Source: Glandiceps talaboti
Lineage: Eukaryota > Hemichordata > Enteropneusta > Spengelidae
NCBI RefSeq assembly: GCF_964340395.1
Contig: NC_135567.1
Location: 11,716,984 to 11,776,983, forward strand
Direction of reading: 5' to 3'
DNA: 60,000 nt
The first letter of the stretch is position 1, and the number at the start of each line of letters is the position of its first letter. The translations under genes were made by a program, and so were the position numbers. The notes beneath the pieces were generated by a model. The model searched no databases. It was given only the letters and a program-made list of their open reading frames with translations, and was not told the origin of the DNA. This document shows positions 33,633 to 45,148 of the stretch, in pieces.

Positions 33633-34031
33633 TGCATGTATGTATGTATGTATGTATGTATGTATGTATGTATGTATGTATGTATGTATGTATGCATGTA
33701 TGTATGTATGTATGTATGTATGTATGTATGTATGTGTGTATGTATGTATGCATGCATGTATGTATGTATGCATGCATGCATGCATACATGCATGCCTGTT
33801 TGTTTGTTTGTCTGTCTATCTCTCTATCTTTATATCCGTCCGTCCGTCTGCCTGCCTGACTGACTACTACATGCATGCATGAATGTATGTATGTATGTAT
33901 GTATGTATGTATGTATGTATGTATGTATGTATGTATGTATGTATGTATGTATCCATGCATGCATGCATGCATGCATGCATGTATGTATGTATGTATGTAT
34001 GTATGTATGTATGTATGTATGTATGTATGTA
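33633..34031. repeat. (TATG)n microsatellite with CCGT/CTGC interior
   Basis: Long ATGT runs with GCAT segments and an interior of TGTT, CTAT, CCGT and CTGC repeats near 33,795-33,860. It is complementary to the array at 33,040-33,200, so the two could pair as a hairpin. It ends at the same boundary sequence as the arrays at 1,541 and 35,338. Confidence 0.95.
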
Positions 34032-34555
34032 TCAAATCTATTTATGTAGCCCATAATGTCTAGCGCCCTCTAGGTTAAAACTGTAATTGATTTAGACATG
34101 ATTTTGGCAATTCAGAATCTAAACGATCACATCGACAGATTTCTGATAAATTCTCAATGTATTGCTTTCACTTGTTTTGGGTATTAGAATTGTTCCTTGA
34201 AGTCAAGTTCACTGATAGCTGATTAGACCCTAATTTGTAGATGTGTGCTTCGCAGGATCTGTGAAATTAGAAGTGAGGGGTGGGGCAGCAAGGGATGGAA
34301 ACCATGTGGCGGAAATTTGATTCATCAGTGTTCAACCACCTATGAAGAACAAACAACAAGTTTGACTTAAATATTTACATGGTTTCAAGTGTTGATAGTG
34401 TGACCGCATGAGACGTGTACCAGTTGTAGAGATGTCAGCAGCACTCATGTCGATCTATGCTATCATCACACGTCGCCTGAAGGGGGGAATCCCCATGTCC
34501 CACGTACTTTAGTTAAAGTTTAACATACCCTGTCGCAGACATGTTGTAAATTTAA
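34032..34555. repeat. Array boundary plus R1 module, copy c (unit junction)
   Basis: The array-boundary sequence (34,032-34,072) joins R1 directly at a CTAGGTTA match, omitting the ~750 bp found between them at 1,880-2,622. I take this as the junction region of the 34-kb units. It ends in a deletion relative to copy a near 'aatttaaaac'. Confidence 0.65.
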
Positions 34556-35337
34556 AACAAAAAACGCACCTTACCATACATGAAACAAATGCCATATTGG
34601 AGTCAAATGCTAAAATCTGGTGTATACGTACTGGTTACATAACTTTGAAAATAGTAATTGTAAATGTTATCAAGTTTACAATTGGTTACATGATAGTGAA
34701 TGCAGTATTTAATCACAGCTCAAAAGTGTGCTTCTAGTTGATACTGGTGAGCCATATAGCCATATTGTCATACTACGTCACTACCATAGAAAATGGCGTC
34801 CATTACCAAGGTCATAAGGTCAATGAAAGCATATATCGACAAACTGCTTATTTCACATTGCCGAGGGATTTACAGTACATACAACTCGGCACGCTTACAG
34901 ACAATTCAACTCGGCACGCTTTGTTCCTATCAATATAGTATTTAACCTCTGACATTGTGTCACATATTACCTTTGTTTGTCCCAATGCAAACACTTGTAT
35001 CTCTTTCAGGGCTACTATGCGACGCAATGATGGCGACGGTTTGTTGTGACGTGGAAGGTCATGTGAGGTCACATTGGGTTGTATTCGGTTAAGCGTGTAC
35101 AATTGCCGTTCGAATATTGTCAGGGATACGAGTGTTTTTACAGTGAAATTACCGTTTAGATTTTTTTTCAAGATTGTTTATTTTAAAAGTTGATGAGATT
35201 TATTTCATTCATTTTGTACAACTTGGTGGCCAAATTACAAAGCGTATCACTTTATCAGGTGAGTAAAACGGATCTGCATCCTCCCTACCCCCCATTCACA
35301 TTGCAGCCTCTATTCGATAAGGTACAAATTATACAGC
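34556..35337. other. No gene seen; matches 727-1,540
   Basis: Same sequence as in unit 1 with the poly-C tract and neighbouring ~390 bp deleted. Minus-strand frames here are not preserved across the copies. Confidence 0.5.
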
Positions 35338-35450
35338 TGTATGTATGTATGTATGTATGTATGTATGTATGTATGTATGCATGCATGCATGCATGCATGG
35401 ATGGATGGATGGATGGATGGACGGACGGACGGACGGACGGATGGACGGAC

Positions 35451-35481
<31 letters not shown>

Positions 35482-35562
35482 TGTATGTATGTATGTATGT
35501 ATGTATGTATGTATACATGTATGTATGTATGTATGTATGTATGTATGTATGTATGTATGTAT
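35338..35562. repeat. (ATGT)n array with GGAT/GGAC core
   Basis: ATGT runs, then ATGC, GGAT and GGAC runs (about 35,395-35,448), then ATGT again. The core differs from the ATGC-only core at 1,660-1,688, so the arrays have evolved independently since duplication. Confidence 0.95.
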
Positions 35563-36350
35563 ACATCAAATCTATTTATGTAGCCCACATTGTCTAACGC
35601 CCTCTAAGCCAAAATCCTTTTATTATCTCTCCCATTCAACTCAAACATATTTCAAGGACCAAGATAGCCACAATTACGTGGTAGACATAAATGTTAATAA
35701 TATAATAAAGGTATACATTCGATATTTTCTGTTCGAAGGTATACACATTTATACATACTTTTACTTCTTAGATAATCAGTGTGGAAAGCCAGTCTTTCAC
35801 ATTATAAGTCACGCATTTGTTATTAACGTTAGTTGCAAAAAAAATATTGTCCATATGTATTTTCTGTCATTATTCAACGTAAATAATATTCTTTCACTTA
35901 AAGTTGCTCTAGCCGCAACTGGAAAGTATTTTTTCAAAAATGCGGTTTGGAACAATAACTTACTCGTAATAGTGTACACCGTGTACAGTATTGCATCACA
36001 TGTGGATAACATGGCATTTTTGTAGCTATATAGACGATAAATAAAATAAAATCAATTTTTTGGTCCGCACCCAAAATCAGCGCCCTCAACGACGATTACG
36101 ATTAAGCCTGTTTCTGTATTATATATGGACAAAATCGACCACTGATTAACATTACAATGTCTATTTATTGGTGTATGAATAGCTTCCATTGAATATATTG
36201 ATTGTTTGAACTGAAAATGATAATCCAGTTACAACTATTACAAGTACAGTTTTAACATTGTGATATCTAAAACCGAGCTTTCGCTCAAATTTGAATTTGT
36301 CATTTAATTACATACATATAATATTGACCACTAATTAACAGATACAGTGT
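35563..36350. other. Array-adjacent segment; no gene seen
   Basis: Copy of 1,835-2,624 at about 95 percent by eye. The plus-strand frame entering from the array remains open to 36,025, but the changes do not look coding and no domain is present. Confidence 0.5.
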
Positions 36351-37215
36351 TTCCTAGGTTACAACTGTAACTGATTTAATGATTTTAGCAAATCAGAATA
36401 TAAACGGTCACATCGACAGATTTCTGATATATTCTCAACGTATTGCTTTCAATTGTTTGGGGTATTATGTTGTGAATTGTTCATTGAAGTCATGTTCACT
36501 GATAGCCGATAAGCCCCTAATTTGTAGAGACGTGTGCTTCCGCAGGATCTGTGAAATTGGAGGTGAGGGTTGAGGGCAGCAAGGGACGGAAACCCTTAGT
36601 CGGAGATTGGATTTATCAGTGTTCAACCACCTATGAAGAACAAACCATAATTTTGACTTAATTATTTACATGGTTTCAAGTGTTGACAGTGTGACCGCAT
36701 GAAACGTGTACCAGTAGTAGAGATGTCAGCAGTCATGTCGATCTACGATATCATCACACGTAACGTGTACCAGTTGTAGAGATGTCAGCACTCCTGTCGA
36801 CCTATGCTATCATCACACGTAACGTGTACCAGTAGTAGGGATGTCAGCACTCCTGTCGATCTATGACATCATCACACGTCGTCTGAAGGGGAAATCCCCA
36901 TGTACGTCATCCTCTATTCTTTAGTTAAAGTTTAACACTTCATGTCACAGACACGGTGTCAATTTAAAACACGTTTGTACCGTGTAGTAGACTGACAGAT
37001 CTGTCGATGATGTCACTACAGTCTAAGCATATAGTATAGCTAACATATCAATAGTAGAAATGTGTAGTGGACTTTATTTTGTTATTCAACAGACTAATTT
37101 ACATTTGTATACAAACACATTCAACATGGCATGTGTGTGATATAAATAAAGGACTGTGTTTCAGAGTCAGGTCATCGCATTAGTGTATCTACATTGAATT
37201 ATTCTTTTGAAGAGC
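36351..37215. repeat. R1 module, copy d
   Basis: Fourth R1 copy, closest to 2,625-3,475 but with a local triplication (36,704-36,880) and a truncated right end near 37,210. Confidence 0.75.
36704..36880. repeat. 59-bp tandem triplication
   Basis: Three units start with 'acgtgtaccag' at 36,704, 36,763 and 36,822, an exact 59-bp period. They differ at several positions. The other three R1 copies have a single unit, so this arose after R1 spread. Confidence 0.9.
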
Positions 37216-38382
37216 TAAGTACAGTGCCGTACACGAAAGAGAGCTATATCAGAGCGAAGTGTTCCAAAAATCGAATGTGTACCCAAGTCCGCTGTCACTG
37301 ATCACAGAAGAGCCGTTTTTAACTAGCGTCCTCTGTCGTCCAAAAATACAACTTTGACTTTCACCCCTCTATTGCTTATAGAGAGGTTTAGGTACACGTT
37401 AGAACGGGTACGCTTACGGGAGCATATATCGTACAGGCATACACGTATAAATTACGCATACAAAGTTATGTTTAGTGTTGCGTTCAGAACACAAACGTGA
37501 AAGACAGTGCAATGTGCACGTATGCGTTAAATCGTGTCTAGATGCCCAAGCACATAACTTTTCGTTCCAAACACGATCTGTATTATTTTTTTCCATTTTT
37601 CCTGAAACTACCCAAACGAAAAACCGCTCAATTAGCTTGCGGTTATGTTTCTGATGAACTGAGTCATTGCAAGCAATATATATATTGCTTCAGTATGTAG
37701 AATGTTTTTATTTCATTTATTAATCTTTCATATACAGATACCATTTCAGTGCTTTAAAGCATTGTTCTCTCAATGGAATATGTTGCAAGATTACAAACAG
37801 AGAAAGAAAAACAGGGACAAACAAAGACATAAAGGGATAAACTAGGACAAAAAGTTACAGTGGCACAGTTTTCTTTATAAATGTATTTAATTACCTTACC
37901 AGATTACATTCATAAGATCTCTTTAAATACCAATGGGTTCGAGGCTGATCTTATGGATAGAGGTAAATTTCTCCATAGAACAGCACCACTGAAGTGAAAT
38001 GCCCGTAAGGAATGGGGCGACTGAAGGCAATTGAAACATTTGTTTCAATTGTACTCTAGGTGTAATTTGTTAATAACTTTTCAATTCGGCCGTTTAATGT
38101 TAACAAGAATTAATTGAATTGATTTATATATGTCAAACTATCGAAGGTCAGTATCCAACAGTCATTCTGAATATCCTTGTTTACAGAAATCATTTGTAGT
38201 TTTCAAAACTAGTGATGGCGCTCTTTATATCAACTCTACTATGGGCAAGCTGTTTGAGTTCTACTGTCAGTAATAGAAAAGGACATTGATTTTGATCGCT
38301 TTGGTTACCGAGCTTCATCGCTGATGGCTCACTTCATAGCCGATAGAGATTCTACAATATGGGACAGTGCATAGGTCATTGG
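37216..38382. other. No gene seen
   Basis: Matches 3,510-4,982, minus the ~620-bp copy-1 segment and plus ~280 bp (about 37,560-37,840) not present in unit 1. The extra part includes a small inverted repeat 'gcaatatatatattgc' near 37,672. Confidence 0.5.
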
Positions 38383-38436
38383 TATAAAGAGGATCATGGC
38401 CTCTGTCGACATCAGTGACAGCCACTGGTTGGACTA
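38383..38436 (+). promoter_or_regulatory. Possible TATA core promoter (copy 2)
   Basis: TATAAAG with the same downstream ATG and 13-codon frame as at 4,983, unchanged. Weak evidence taken alone. Confidence 0.25.
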
Positions 38437-38589
38437 AAGTTACTCTGAATTTTCATTTTCATCAATTTTTTATATACTTAACATGAATTATGTTATAAAC
38501 GGTTTTCAAGTCATATTTTTTAAGAGATTAACCAAAATACTCTTAGCTAGAGGTGCCATCATGTGATTCTACTACAGAGGTCATATTGC

Positions 38590-38750
38590 TGGTCAGCCAA
38601 TCAGCGCAGTTATTTTGTACCAGTCACTGAAGTTGCAGCGCCCCAGATTCTCTGCTGGGGTTGGAGGTAATTATCGTGAGAACCAATCGTTATTGGTTAC
38701 GTGTTTTGCTGCCTTCTTGCATTGGTTGATATTTTACTGTGGCGGGAAAA
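38590..38750 (+). promoter_or_regulatory. CCAAT/E2F promoter-like cluster (copy 2)
   Basis: CCAAT at 38,597 and 38,683, inverted ATTGG at 38,692 and 38,721, and E2F-type GGCGGGAAA at 38,741. All elements of the copy at 5,190 are kept and one extra ATTGG is present. The surroundings carry several substitutions, so retention of every element is suggestive. Confidence 0.4.
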
Positions 38751-39173
38751 TAGTTAATAGACCAAATCAGTAAACAGACAAGATAAGTAAAGTACCCCGG
38801 ACAGGAATCAGACAAATTCAGTTTTGTGGAAATTTATTGCAATCACCTCGTTGCTCGAGATTGGTACTGTTCGAGTTCTGAGATTGGATCGCTGCATCGT
38901 ACCCGGGCATGTTCTTATGGTGTAAACGCAGTGTTGCCTGTTTGATGACGCCTACGATTCACCTTTTTCCCACCACCCAAAGTTGCAATTCCAAAAAGAG
39001 GTTTCCTTTGTATTCAAGCGTGATCTATGAAATTGAAAATCAAATCGTATATATCCGTGCATGGATTATCACCAAAACCTCAACTTCTCGACTAGTTCCA
39101 ATGGATCTAAGTTTCAATGTCATAAACGTGTGCATCACATACGGGTGTCGATAGTTACAAGGCCGCCTGTGTC

Positions 39174-39199
39174 ATGGACGGTGTAGGGGAAATCCTCAG
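39174..39199 (+). other. Candidate short first coding exon (copy 2)
   Basis: ATG (gtcATGG) plus 26 nt to a CAG|GTAAGT donor, same frame and length as 5,772-5,797. Upstream, an 81-codon frame at 38,909-39,154 is broken in unit 1 by a 2-bp change in a TA run, so that frame is not conserved coding sequence. Confidence 0.25.
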
Positions 39200-39584
39200 G
39201 TAAGTTGTTCTCTTTGTCAGCAAGCATATAACACGTGTCTCGAAGCCGGGGGTGAAGGAGGGATTGGACAGAGAATTATCATGTGTCGTAGCTGAAACAT
39301 ACATTTTTGATAAACTTTATTTTTATTAATTATGGACGACTAACTATGTTGCAAGCGGTCATGTTTTAAGTTATAAAATAACCAGTTATCCATTTTGAGG
39401 ATTTAAATACTGGTGTTGCACTACTAACCCAAATGGTGAAATATATATCAACAGAACGATGTGATTAACATACAACAAAAATATAAATGTGCATGCTAAG
39501 GTTTGGACTATATATTTTATTGCCAACTCCGATGTTTACACCTAGGTCCTATTCCTAAGAACGGACCAATAATATACACAGCAT
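39200..39584. other. No gene seen
   Basis: Spacer to array A, matching 5,798-6,237 with a ~30-bp deletion. Confidence 0.5.
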
Positions 39585-41462
39585 TGTACGGTGAGAGGGG
39601 CGATTGTTGTGATGTACGACACTGTACGGTGAGAGGGTGGCTGTTGTATTGCACAACACTGTACGGCGAGAGGGGTGGTTGTTGTAGTGCGCGGCACTGT
39701 AGGGTGAGAGAGGCAGTTGTACTGCATGACATAGTATGGTGATAGTTTTTTTTTTTTTGTAGTTTTCGACACTACGGTGAGAAGGGTGGTTATTCTAGTG
39801 CACAACACTGGACGGTGAGAGGAGTGGTTGTTGTAGTGCACGACAATGTACGGTGAGAAGGGTGGTTATTGTAGTGCACTACACTGTATGGTGAGAGGGG
39901 TGGTTGTTGTAGTGCACTACACTGTATGGTGAGAGGGGTGGTTGTTGTAGTGCACGACATTAAATTGTGAGAGGGTGGTTGTTGTAATGCACGTAGCATT
40001 CGGTGAGAGGGGTAGTTTTTGTAGTGCTCAACACTGTATGGTGAGAGAGGTAGTTTTTGTAGTGCACTACACTGTATGGTGAGAGGTGTGGTTTTTGTAG
40101 TGCTCGACACAGTACAGTGAAAGCGGTGGTTGTTGTAGTGCACGACACTGTATGTTGAGAGGGGTGGTTATTGTAGTGCATGGCATTGTATGGTGAGAGG
40201 GTCGGTTGTTATAGTGCACTACACCGTACCATGAGAGGGGTGGTTGTTGTAGTGCACCACACTGTACGGTGAGAGGGATGGTTGTTATAGAGCACAACAC
40301 TGTAATGTGAAAGGGGTGGATGTTGTCGTGTACAACACTGTATGGTGAGAGGGGCAGCTGTTGTACTGCAAGATAAGGTGCAGTGAGAGGGGAGGTTTTT
40401 TGTACTGCTTGACACTGTACAGTAAAAGGGTTGGTTATTGTAGTGCACGACACTACAGTGAGGGGGGTGGTTGTTGTAGTGCACAACACTGTACGGTGAG
40501 AGGGGGGTTGTTGAAGTGCACGACATTGTATTGTGAGAGGGTGGTTGTTTTAATGCAAGTAAATGTATGTTCAGAGGGGTGGTTGTTGTAGTGTACAACA
40601 CTGTATGGTGATAGGGTTTGTTGTTGTAGTGCAGAAAAATCTACAGTGAAAGGGGTGGTTATGGTAGTGTACGACACTCTTTGGTGAGAGGGGTGGTTGT
40701 AGTGCACGGCACTATATGGTGAGAGGGGTGGTTGTTGTAGTGCACGACACTCTTTGGTGAGATGGGTGGTTGTAGTGCACGACACTCTTTGGTGAGAGAG
40801 GTGGTTGTAGTGCACGACACTATATGGTGAGAGGGGTGGTTGTTGTAGTGCACGACACTCTTTGGTGAGAGGGGTGGTTGTAGTGCATGACACTATATGG
40901 TGAGAGGGGTGGTTGTTGTGGTGCACTGTATGGTGAGATGGTCAGTTGTTGTACTGCATGACATGGTATGGTGAGAGAGGAGGTTTTTTGTAGTGCTCGA
41001 CACTACATTGAGAGGGGTGGTTGTTGTAGTGCATGACACTATATGGTGAGAGAGGTGGCTGTTTTAGTGCACAACGCTGTATGATGAGAGGTGTGGTTGT
41101 TGTAGTGCATGACACTGTATGGTGAGAGGGGCAGTTGTTGTACTGCATGACATGGTATGGTGAGAGGGGAGGTTTTTTGTAGTGCTCAACACTACAGCGA
41201 GAGGGGTGGTTGTTGTAGTGCACGACACTGGATGGTGAGAGGGGTGGTTGTTGTTGTTGTGCACGGCACTGTACAGTGAGAGGGGTGGTTGTTGTAGTGT
41301 ATGACACTGTATGGTGAGAGGGGTGGCTGTTGTAGTGCACGACGCTGTGATATTAGAGGGGTGGTTGTTGTAGTGTACAATACTGTATGGTGAGATTGGC
41401 AGTTGTTGTAGTGTACGACATGGTATGGTAAGAGGGGTAGTTGTTGAAGTGCTCGAAACGCA
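39585..41462. repeat. 38-bp minisatellite, array A (copy 2)
   Basis: About 49 units, against about 90 in unit 1. Edges are the same, so the difference is internal. A local family of shortened units (GGTGGTTGTAG, lacking one gttgt step) alternates with full units at 40,690-40,900 and is not seen in copy 1. Minus-strand frames are artefacts. Confidence 0.95.
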
Positions 41463-41586
41463 TAGTCATCATGGAAAGTTTGAATGGCAAAGTTTAAAAA
41501 AAAAAAACTGAGTTTGCTTCTCACCACGTCCACCACCTCGAGGGAAGAAAATACTCATCAGTTACTATCCACTGTATATACCAGTG

Positions 41587-41659
41587 GGCACGTTTGCTCA
41601 GCTGGTCAGAGCACTCTGACTAGTGTTTAGGGGACGTGGATTCAATTCCTACACGTATC
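41587..41659 (+). pseudogene. tRNA-like fossil (copy 2)
   Basis: Same as 9,760-9,832 but with an A box nearer consensus (GCTCAGCTGGTCAGAGC). The anticodon stem is still poor, so a functional tRNA is unlikely. Confidence 0.45.
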
Positions 41660-42204
41660 AATTTTCTTTCCTGACGTACAATATATTTTAGTCATCAATG
41701 ACTATAAAAAAAATATTGCTATCAATTTAAAAATGCTGCCTTCGACTGACTCATATGATACAATGTTGCTATGAGATTGATTATTTCAAACTGTTTGTCG
41801 AACCAATACCCTACATCTAATAAACTCCCCTGGCTATGTAAGAAAAAGTGTTGGGCAAATATTGCGAGATGACATTTGGATTGTTTACTAGTCCAGTCCA
41901 ACTGAACTGGCAAAATTGTGTTTGAATGATGACGTCACTGTCAGGTATACAGCTGCTAGTCTCAGAACAACAGTTTGCTCGTTTGTATGGGTGAGATACA
42001 CATTAAGATACACATTAAGAGTGCGCATGCGTAAATAAACTGGTCCCTGGACAAACTAGGATTCTAATCTCAAATTTTAACTGAAAGATAATTCGTATTG
42101 ATGTACGATTATTTCTATATTCGTGCTCTGGAATACAACTTAATAAGTACCGATCTGAAACCATTTAATCTGGGTTTTTTATCATTTCTTCACACACCTC
42201 ATGC
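41660..42204. other. No gene seen
   Basis: Matches 9,833-10,416. A 12-bp direct duplication near 41,998-42,021 ('acacattaagat' twice) and a ~40-bp deletion distinguish it. Confidence 0.5.
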
Positions 42205-44704
42205 AAGTAAGGTGTAAAAATAGAATTTTGTGTAAACAATGTTTCAAACATCGTAATCTCCTAAACTAGTGGGCTATTTGAGCTGACATTTGTTGTGTAG
42301 GTGTGTTGGGATAAGCAGATATAAGTTTGACTTTGTCATTAATATGCAAATGAAGTCTAAACATATATTTTTTGGTAAAAATCTTTCAAAACTCCTCTCT
42401 TCCAAAACTACTGTACCAATTTAGTTGAAATGACTTGTGTAAGTGTCTTGTGATATGCAGATATGTCTATTCGAGACAAATTGACTGGGTCATTAGGATA
42501 GAAATTAGAATTGTTTAGTAAAAAAATTAAGATATTTTTTTTCTCCAATATTGCGTGGCCAATTTAGTTCAATTTTTTGTGTAGCTGTTCTGGAATTAGC
42601 AGATTATTTTGTTTTAAAGAGAAGTTCATTAGGTTATTATTCTGCAAATATGGGGTAAAAATAAAATTTGACAGGTTCATAGACGACAGAAGAGAGCTAA
42701 CTCAAACGCAGGCAAGTCAATTTGAATTTTAAACTTTAATTTAAACTGATTCAAGCATATTTTGTAAAGTTTAAATTTCAGTTTGTAATTGCCAGAGATA
42801 CACGTATGCGTAAACTTCCACTCTAATACTGTGCTAACGTTAAAATTTGAGCTACCGTATATCACTCGACTTATGTTGGGATCCGAGTTTCAAGGTTTCC
42901 AAAGACAACGAGTGGGAGATTGCTTGTCAAGTATAAAACTAATAAACCAGGTAGTTTCTAGGTAGGTCAGACACATATTTCCATTTACGCATGCGTAAAT
43001 AGTCATTTGACAGGATCGCAGACGACAGAAGAGAGCTGGCTAACACACACACGCATGCGTGGTAAAACGAATTAACCTGTGCACTAGTTACCCAGACATG
43101 GATCATGTAACCACATGTTGATGTATATGTCATACTTCAGTGGCCAATCACAGCATTCCTTTGATAAATCAGACTTACAGTATAGCCACATACAAAATGT
43201 CAAATCACACAAATTATATCTTTATGTCAACTTCTTCACAGCAGATAAGTTAATGAGGGTTGGCGACACATTATGGTATCTACCACAAATTATTTACCTG
43301 GTATAGTGATAATTGATAATAATATATATAACGATATAATTATCGGTGTACCAAGTTAGAACTTTAAGGAACTGGTCTACGATAGTGTTATTAATGTTAA
43401 GAAAATAACTAAATAAAATGAATTCAAATGCATTTTGAATGTGTTGGCGTATAAGTACAATTATTTGCTTATCATCTAATGTCGTTATTTTAATTGTACA
43501 CGTTTATAAACTCCTCGCATCTAAATGTGTAATGATATGTTTGGACCTCTTGACTTGTTAGCGTGGATTTTTTACTTTTTCTAAAAATGAACTGCAAAAA
43601 GCAAAAAGACATCCTCGGAATAATCCCACAAAGAAATAATTCCCAAACTGGGCATACATGTAGCAACACTATTACTAGATGAGAGGACAACTACATCTAC
43701 GCATGCGTCCTAGTCAAATCTCAAACTGAACTCCAGCCCCATCCCACCCTTCACCTACTAGAATTTTACAATTGAAAGCAGCTGAGTAATAGGTTTGGGA
43801 ACTGTTGACCTGAGTGTACAAAGTGAAACTGTTTCTTCTTTAACTCGTTTCTGAAAACTTTTACAGTGTTAAGGAAAGGTTTTGTATTTAATTTCAAATT
43901 CTGCTTTCATTGCTCGGACTAAACATTTAAGGTTTGTTTTTTATATTCGCGAGGCGAGATATTTTATCGGTTAATAACTCCAGTTACAATATTCCATAAT
44001 ACGTGCACAGGGATCAGTTTACAGAGTGTCATTTGTTTTAGCTTTATGTGGTCTCAGTCGGATGTAAAACGCGTAGCCTTGAGAAATTAAGCATCGCTGT
44101 GTTGATACCCCATTAGCTATAAACACCAGGTGCAAAACTAATTAATCAACGCATTATTTAAACAGAGATGGGACGCAGCTCGACGATAGATAAAACTACA
44201 TCTCATTACCGGACACATTAAAACGCAAAACGGTACGTAATGTCAGAAGGTCAAACAACCCATGTCTAGTTAAAGTGTATTACTTCACACTTAAGGAAGA
44301 CTTTAATGATAATTTTGATGTAGTGAATGTCCCACCTACCATGTATGTACAACACTTACTTAACTAGTCTGGAATTTAAATCATGACGTCACCTTCAAAA
44401 GGCTTTGGTAGCTTTTTTATTTGTTGGTGCTGTTTGTGTACTAGTAACGTATATACAGATAGATCGAAGTACTTGGATTTTGAATGTTTTGTCTCATACA
44501 GATGTTCGCCACGGTATTATTCATTCATATATTGGCCCTAATATTTTCAGATATAGATAAGACTACCAGCCACTATTTTATCAATACGTGCTAACAATGT
44601 ATACACATAAAACAGTACATGCTGATACAGTGTTTTTTTATTTATAATTAGTGTAATTTAATGATAATTACTCAAACTGCATCGTATTAAACGATTTCCA
44701 ATGA
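42205..44704. repeat. Block a (copy 2)
   Basis: Starts at the same 'gcaagtaaggtgtaaaaat' edge seen at the end of both B arrays, and includes the ~142-bp tandem repeats to about 42,650. Left of about 43,265 it differs from unit 1 by several percent; right of it the two are almost identical. ACGCATGCGT palindromes at 42,987 and 43,051. Confidence 0.8.
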
Positions 44705-45148
44705 ATATATCAACATTAGTACAAACTCACACTTTCACATTTACACCCGAAGTTGCCGTGAAAGTTATTGGGAACCGTAAAATTTGAAAACAAAAGTGCT
44801 ACCATAATAGTACGATACAACCGAAAAAAATATTTTAGCATATAATGGTATTAGACTAAACAAGTATTGTTTGCCAACTTTATCTTCTTGACTTTACATT
44901 TCTGCAAAATTCAATGAAATTCAGTTCAAACCTGAAATCAAACCTTTTACGAATGTCATTTCTGGCGGAGAATGAAATTGGATCAGAAAATGTTATTTTC
45001 TAAGCTTCAGTTGATCCTTTTGTGCTTTCAGTTAATAAACTTAGTTTGTTATAGATATAATTAAACTAAGCTATGTATTGATCGGGACACAATGACACTG
45101 TGTTAAATGTTTGTTGTTAGTTGTAGCTCATGTTACAATCATTTGATC
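44705..45148. other. No gene seen
   Basis: Spacer before array B, nearly identical to 12,901-13,344. Confidence 0.5.

Larger units (their letters stand above)
1..34074. repeat. Tandem ~34-kb unit, copy 1
   Basis: Almost every segment here has a collinear counterpart in 34,075-60,000. Anchors: the signal-peptide exon at 23,007 matches 55,204, array B at 13,345 matches 45,149, and the tRNA-like sequence at 9,760 matches 41,587. Offsets drift from about 34.2 kb at the left to 31.7 kb in the middle and 32.2 kb near the gene because of indels. The unit carries one GPI-anchored repeat-protein gene near its right end. It could be a genuine tandem duplicate or an unmerged haplotype in an assembly. 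Confidence 0.85.

Noticed and set aside
38909-39154. 81-codon plus-strand frame downstream of the CCAAT/E2F cluster
   Set aside because: Broken in unit 1 by a 2-bp difference in a TA run and by other shifts. More likely 5' UTR or non-coding.
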